Of a DNA stretch of 64,000 nucleotides, positions 59,935 to 64,000 are shown piece after piece; positions within the stretch are counted from its first letter, which is position 1, and the number at the start of each line of letters is the position of its first letter. A program made the translations under genes and the position numbers. Source of the stretch: Glandiceps talaboti (lineage: Eukaryota > Hemichordata > Enteropneusta > Spengelidae); NCBI RefSeq assembly GCF_964340395.1, contig NC_135552.1:999001-1063000 (forward strand). The letters are read 5' to 3'. The notes beneath the pieces are model-generated. The model saw nothing but the letters and a program-made list of their open reading frames with translations, did no database searches and was not told where the DNA came from.

Positions 59935-61165
59935 ACAGGAATCACTAATTATGCAAATAACTCATTAAAATAAAAAACTATGGTAACAGGCTTTGTTTTT
60001 TGACAAGCGTGCTTTCTTAAGTTAATGTATGTGCCAAATTAGACAGAATTTGAAGAGTGCATGATACTGCTTAATTACTGAATATCGTTCATTATTCAAA
60101 ATACTCATTAAAAGGTAAAAGTTGTAGCAATAAACTTCATAGGACAGGTGCCTATTATTATGGTTGATATATGTATCATATTATACGAAATTTGAAGCTT
60201 GCATTTTAAGATACAGCGTAGTTACCTAAAATCATTAATTATGCAAGTTTTTCATTAAAACTGTACACTATAGCACCAAATTTTATAGGGCGTACCTGCT
60301 TTGTTGTGGTTAACATTATGTACTAATTTGTATTGAAATTGAGGTATACATAGTCTTAAGATATAGCCTAATTACCGAAAATCATTAATTATGCAAATTA
60401 TTCATTAACACTGTAAGGTACATCAACTAACTTTATAGGACATACACAATTTGTTATAGTTAATGTATGTACTGAATTGTATTGAAATTGAAGTATGCAG
60501 TTGTAAGATATAGCCTAATTACCAAAATAATTAATTATGCAAATTATTCATTAACACTGAAAGGTACATCAACAAGCTTTACAGGACATATGCGATTGTT
60601 ATGGTTAACATGTGTACTGAATTATATTGAAATTGAAGTATGTATTCTTATAATATAGCCTAATTACCGAAAATCATTAATTATGCAAATTATTCATTAA
60701 CACTGTAAGGTACATCAACTAACTTGATAGGACATATGTGTTTTCTTATGGTTAACATATGTACTAAATTATGTTGAATATGAAGTATGCGTTCTTAAGA
60801 TATAGACTAATTACCAAAAATAATTAATTATGCAAATTATTCATTAACGCTGTAAGGTACATCATCAAATTTTCTAGAACAGATGTATGTTGTTATAACG
60901 AATATACTAAATTATATTGAAATTAAAGTATGCAGTCTTAAGATATTGCTTAATTATTTGATTTCATTGAAATGCAAATTTCTCTAATCAAACATTAACC
61001 GATCTTGCTGAAAACCTAATCAGGTCTAGCTATTACCCTAAAGATTATATATTCCAAATTTCATTAGAATTGAGCCAGCCGAATTTTAGAAAATGATGAC
61101 ACAGACAGACAGACAGACAGACAGAGACAGACACACAGACAGACATTTGTATTTTAATACCTCCC
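59935..61165. repeat. 145-bp tandem repeat array, about 7 diverged copies
   Basis: AAAATCATTAATTATGCAAA with TTATTCATTAA recurs about every 145 bases (for example 60376, 60667). Units also hold GGTACATCAACTAACTT and GATATAGCCTAATTACC. It ends in (ACAG)n at 61100-61143 and TACCTCCCGTACC, which echoes CCTCCCGTAC at 59927, so the array is bracketed by matching ends. Confidence 0.85.
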
Positions 61166-61729
61166 GTACCCTTACAGGAGGTAAAAATGTAACAAACATA
61201 AAGCAGGTAAATACAAGCCTTTCACAAAACAATATGTGGCACTGATGTACACACATAGGAGAATTTATTACACCTCACTGATACCAACCAAAGACACACT
61301 TTCATTGGTGACAATGGGAACATTTGACATCCAGTGATGTTGCCTGTAGTTCACTTGTACAATGCCATGTTTAGCTATGGCCCATACACTATGCATACAA
61401 ATGAAAGTTCACTAGTACACTGTATGTATAGCAAGTGGTACTTCACCAGCACAGCGCCATAACATGCAAAATAATCGGTAGCTACAACAAACAAACAGTA
61501 AAATTCATATTTAAAAGCTAGTGTTGTAAGCTTATTAGTCTTTCAAACCTTTTCCATCTGTAACTTTGATGAGCTATGGCCAGTACGTGAGTATTTTATA
61601 TTAAATGCATTTTTACATTCAAAGGTTGCACGAAATACTTATAATATATTTAATACATGGGAGACGGTCCGAGGAGCTTCCATTTAATACATTTAATACA
61701 TTTTTTAGCACAACTGAACTGAGGTTCAG
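61166..61729. other. No gene seen
   Basis: TPR gene intron with no exon recognised. Confidence 0.4.
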
Positions 61730-62045
61730 TAGTGCTATAGGCATCGCCCGGCGCGTGTGTGTGTGCGTGTGTGTGTATAAATGACTTAAAGTCAAAAACC
61801 GCTAGACCGATTGGCTTGATATTTGGTGGGGACATTACTTATGGCAGTGTTCTCCCCAGGAGAGAGGGGGGAATTGTTGCTGAGCGGAGCAAAGCACTGC
61901 GTGTGCTTTGCTCACGCTGGGGGGGGGGGGGGGTTGGTGGTCAGGAGGGGGGTGTCCCCCCTCCTGCCTAGGAGATTTTGCAATTTGCATCTTGAAATGG
62001 TGGCTTTTGGTGGCACTTTATTTAGCCATTTTAACCCACTTTAAT
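61730..62045. repeat. Probable interspersed repeat fragment
   Basis: (GT)n-like stretch, then AACCGCTAGACCGATTGGCT and ATATTTGGTGGGGACATTA. This resembles the accession-type 5'/3' tails of the repeats at 47440 and 52080. A G run (61920-61933) and the palindrome AGGAGGGGGGTGTCCCCCCT follow. Confidence 0.4.
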
Positions 62046-64000
62046 CATGTGAATTTCAACACAACTGAAGTGTCAAAGTGAGTTTTGATATCTTAATGTT
62101 TAAATAGTGACAGAATTTAGCCAAATTTACCTGTGTCAAAAAAATAGTTTTTTAATAGTTTGTCCTAAATAGTTAATACTCAAATAGCTTTTTTAACACA
62201 AATGCTGAAAGAGTGTAACAAAACAAAATCTTCAACTTTCTGTAAAAAATTGCAGCAAATTTCAAGATGTTTCAGGACAGTTGTAGTGTTTACTACAAAA
62301 CAAAATCCATTTTCAAGAGCTTCATTGCATCATCACCATACCAATCCAAAACAAACAAAAGTCAAACACATAAGGGTGAAGATAACTTTGCCTTTATGCA
62401 TAACAGCTGAGTAACTTGTCTCACTTCTGTGAGAATTCTCCTGTCTTTGTAATTTCCCCATTGGTGACTGCTTGTTCAAAGTAAACAGTGTCAGATTTGG
62501 TCCATCTATTGATATTCCCATAGTGATTCAATTCGTCTAAATGTACTGTTTTCTAGTTGACTTCTCATTAAATTTATCATTTAATTCCCGGACTTGAGAA
62601 CTGCTCAGAATGACGGACCAGTATTTGCGGTGACGCAAAACCATGCGTATTGTACCGTACGCAATGGAAATTAATTTTATGCATATTTGATCGAACGATC
62701 CGTATCCTATACGCAACGAATTTTGTTACATTTGCCATACCCCTCGACTGACGATCGTACTATACTGAGTGAGAGTCGATTGTTTTTATTTTGATACATA
62801 ATATTATTATAGACCACTAACGAACTTCTACCCTGGCCCTGTTACAGTCAATGTAAAAAAGACGCAACACTAATGTTGCAATTTTTGTTGCCATTGTTGT
62901 GTCTAACTGGAAAATTAATAGTACATGCCAAACACAGCTGCACATGTTCAAATGGACACTCAATACGTCACGCTCCCACGTCAAAAAAAAAACTCACACT
63001 GTAAGACATGCCTAGCCATGATATAGTTCTCTTCAGCATGTTCAGTCTTTTTTACGAAAACAAAAATAGTCGGTGACAATACGGCATGGCAGTTTCAGTT
63101 AGCACAGGTCTTTTTTGAAAGAAGGCGAAACCGCTTCGTGTCGATCACTATGGGTGGTAATGAAGTCAATCAAAAGAAAATGAAATAAAACGAATCAGAA
63201 TACATAGTTTTCAAGTGGGACAGGTATCCGACAAAACTTTCTGCTACGACGACTCACTAAGATTTTGAAAAGGTCAAAGATTGTACTATGACGACACATG
63301 CAACGTCTGAACTATTAAACTAAAGGGAAGGGACAGAGGGGAACTTAGCGTTCAACTTCAATACTGACAAAGCCATGGAAAATCTTACTTGCATGTTTTT
63401 ATATTAAGAGAAGCAATTCATAGACACAGCGACTCTGAAAACCATAGATTTTGTAGTACATTTAGTGTACACGTAAAAACAGACCGTTCCGAGACTTTTG
63501 TCACGGCCCACCTATCCATGAACAATGGAATCGCCCACATTGACACCACGTGTTGATCTGTGTTGAGGCCATCGCATCTCACCCGATATCTCCGTAAGTT
63601 CGATCGTGGTTCGATGGGTACGAAAATATTAGCCCATTTTCGTTTCGATTACAATTCAATAAATAGTTAAGGAACTAGAATGTACCATTTTGTTCATTTT
63701 AGTGACATATTATTTAGTATCATCTAAGTAGTGTCGGTGAACAACACAAGCCTTTCAAAGTTCCGCATTTCATTTTGTTTTTGTACCGTAAACTCGAGAC
63801 AGTGTGTGTTTACATGCAAACAATCCCACGATCTGAGTTCAAGTTCGCCCTGAAAAGGGCCGACGTGTAAAATATTCCGTGTACCTCCTGATCTTCATTG
63901 AGCTAAATGACGGAGGAAAGACATGTTGACTGTTTGAAAGCTATAGAATGAATGACAAGTTTGATGAAAGTATGCGTGAATGTGATTCGCACGAAGTTTG
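62046..64000. other. No gene seen
   Basis: Mixed AT-rich and moderately CpG-containing DNA. I found no TPR continuation exon, tRNA or known repeat. A small hairpin at 63846-63861 is discussed among rejected items. Confidence 0.4.

Noticed and set aside
63846-63861. Minus-strand GGCCCTTTTCAGGGCG resembling a histone mRNA 3' stem-loop
   Set aside because: The stem and UUUC loop fit, but the outer pair is imperfect, the expected flanks are absent, and the 140 bases upstream on that strand do not read as a histone C-terminus.

Overview
This window is from an animal nuclear genome, probably an AT-rich marine invertebrate. The species cannot be fixed from the sequence. The evidence is spliced GT-AG exons with large introns, a BEL/Pao LTR retrotransposon, LINE fragments, cut-and-paste DNA transposon remnants, many satellites, and an antistasin-type cysteine domain gene. 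No bacterial operons, CRISPR arrays or rRNA genes were seen. Most of the 64 kb is repetitive; host coding sequence is only a few hundred bases.

Host genes, all on the + strand. (1) Two short exons at 719-757 and 939-980 form the C-terminal end of an unidentified gene. (2) An antistasin-like gene has exons at 30921-31022 and 32990-33188 and a decayed, stop-containing exon at 32719-32814. (3) The 5' end of a TPR-repeat gene has a start-codon exon at 44205-44301 and a TPR exon at 52664-52932. The two join in phase across an 8.4 kb intron, and the gene runs off the right edge.

Mobile DNA by region. At 1.1-13.2 kb, two diverged copies of an unclassified 1.2 kb repeat occur. The second is split by a full-length, apparently intact BEL/Pao element (3777-12293, minus strand, 849-bp LTRs, 5-bp target duplication). 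At 13.2-21 kb there are small palindromic elements, a large inverted repeat with satellite arms, an L2-like LINE tail and an AT-rich minisatellite. At 21-28.1 kb a decayed Gypsy-type retroelement (minus strand) was invaded by a 2.56 kb terminal-inverted-repeat transposon with TAA target duplication. A 987-bp tandem duplication then copied the transposon end plus gag. At 28.1-29.7 kb lies a 29-bp satellite. At 34.7-47.2 kb there are several inverted-repeat elements, including two with direct 10-bp flanks (Mutator-like) and two larger ones carrying internal tandem arrays. At 48.2-50.1 kb there are two LINE fragments. At 53.0-59.8 kb, in the second TPR-gene intron, lie microsatellites and a 6.3 kb 34-bp satellite with a duplicated roughly 2.3 kb higher-order block.

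The genes do not form a pathway. The window is best read as intron and intergenic DNA expanded by nested insertions and tandem duplication, with a few slowly evolving exons left between them. All similarity statements were made by eye, without database searches.
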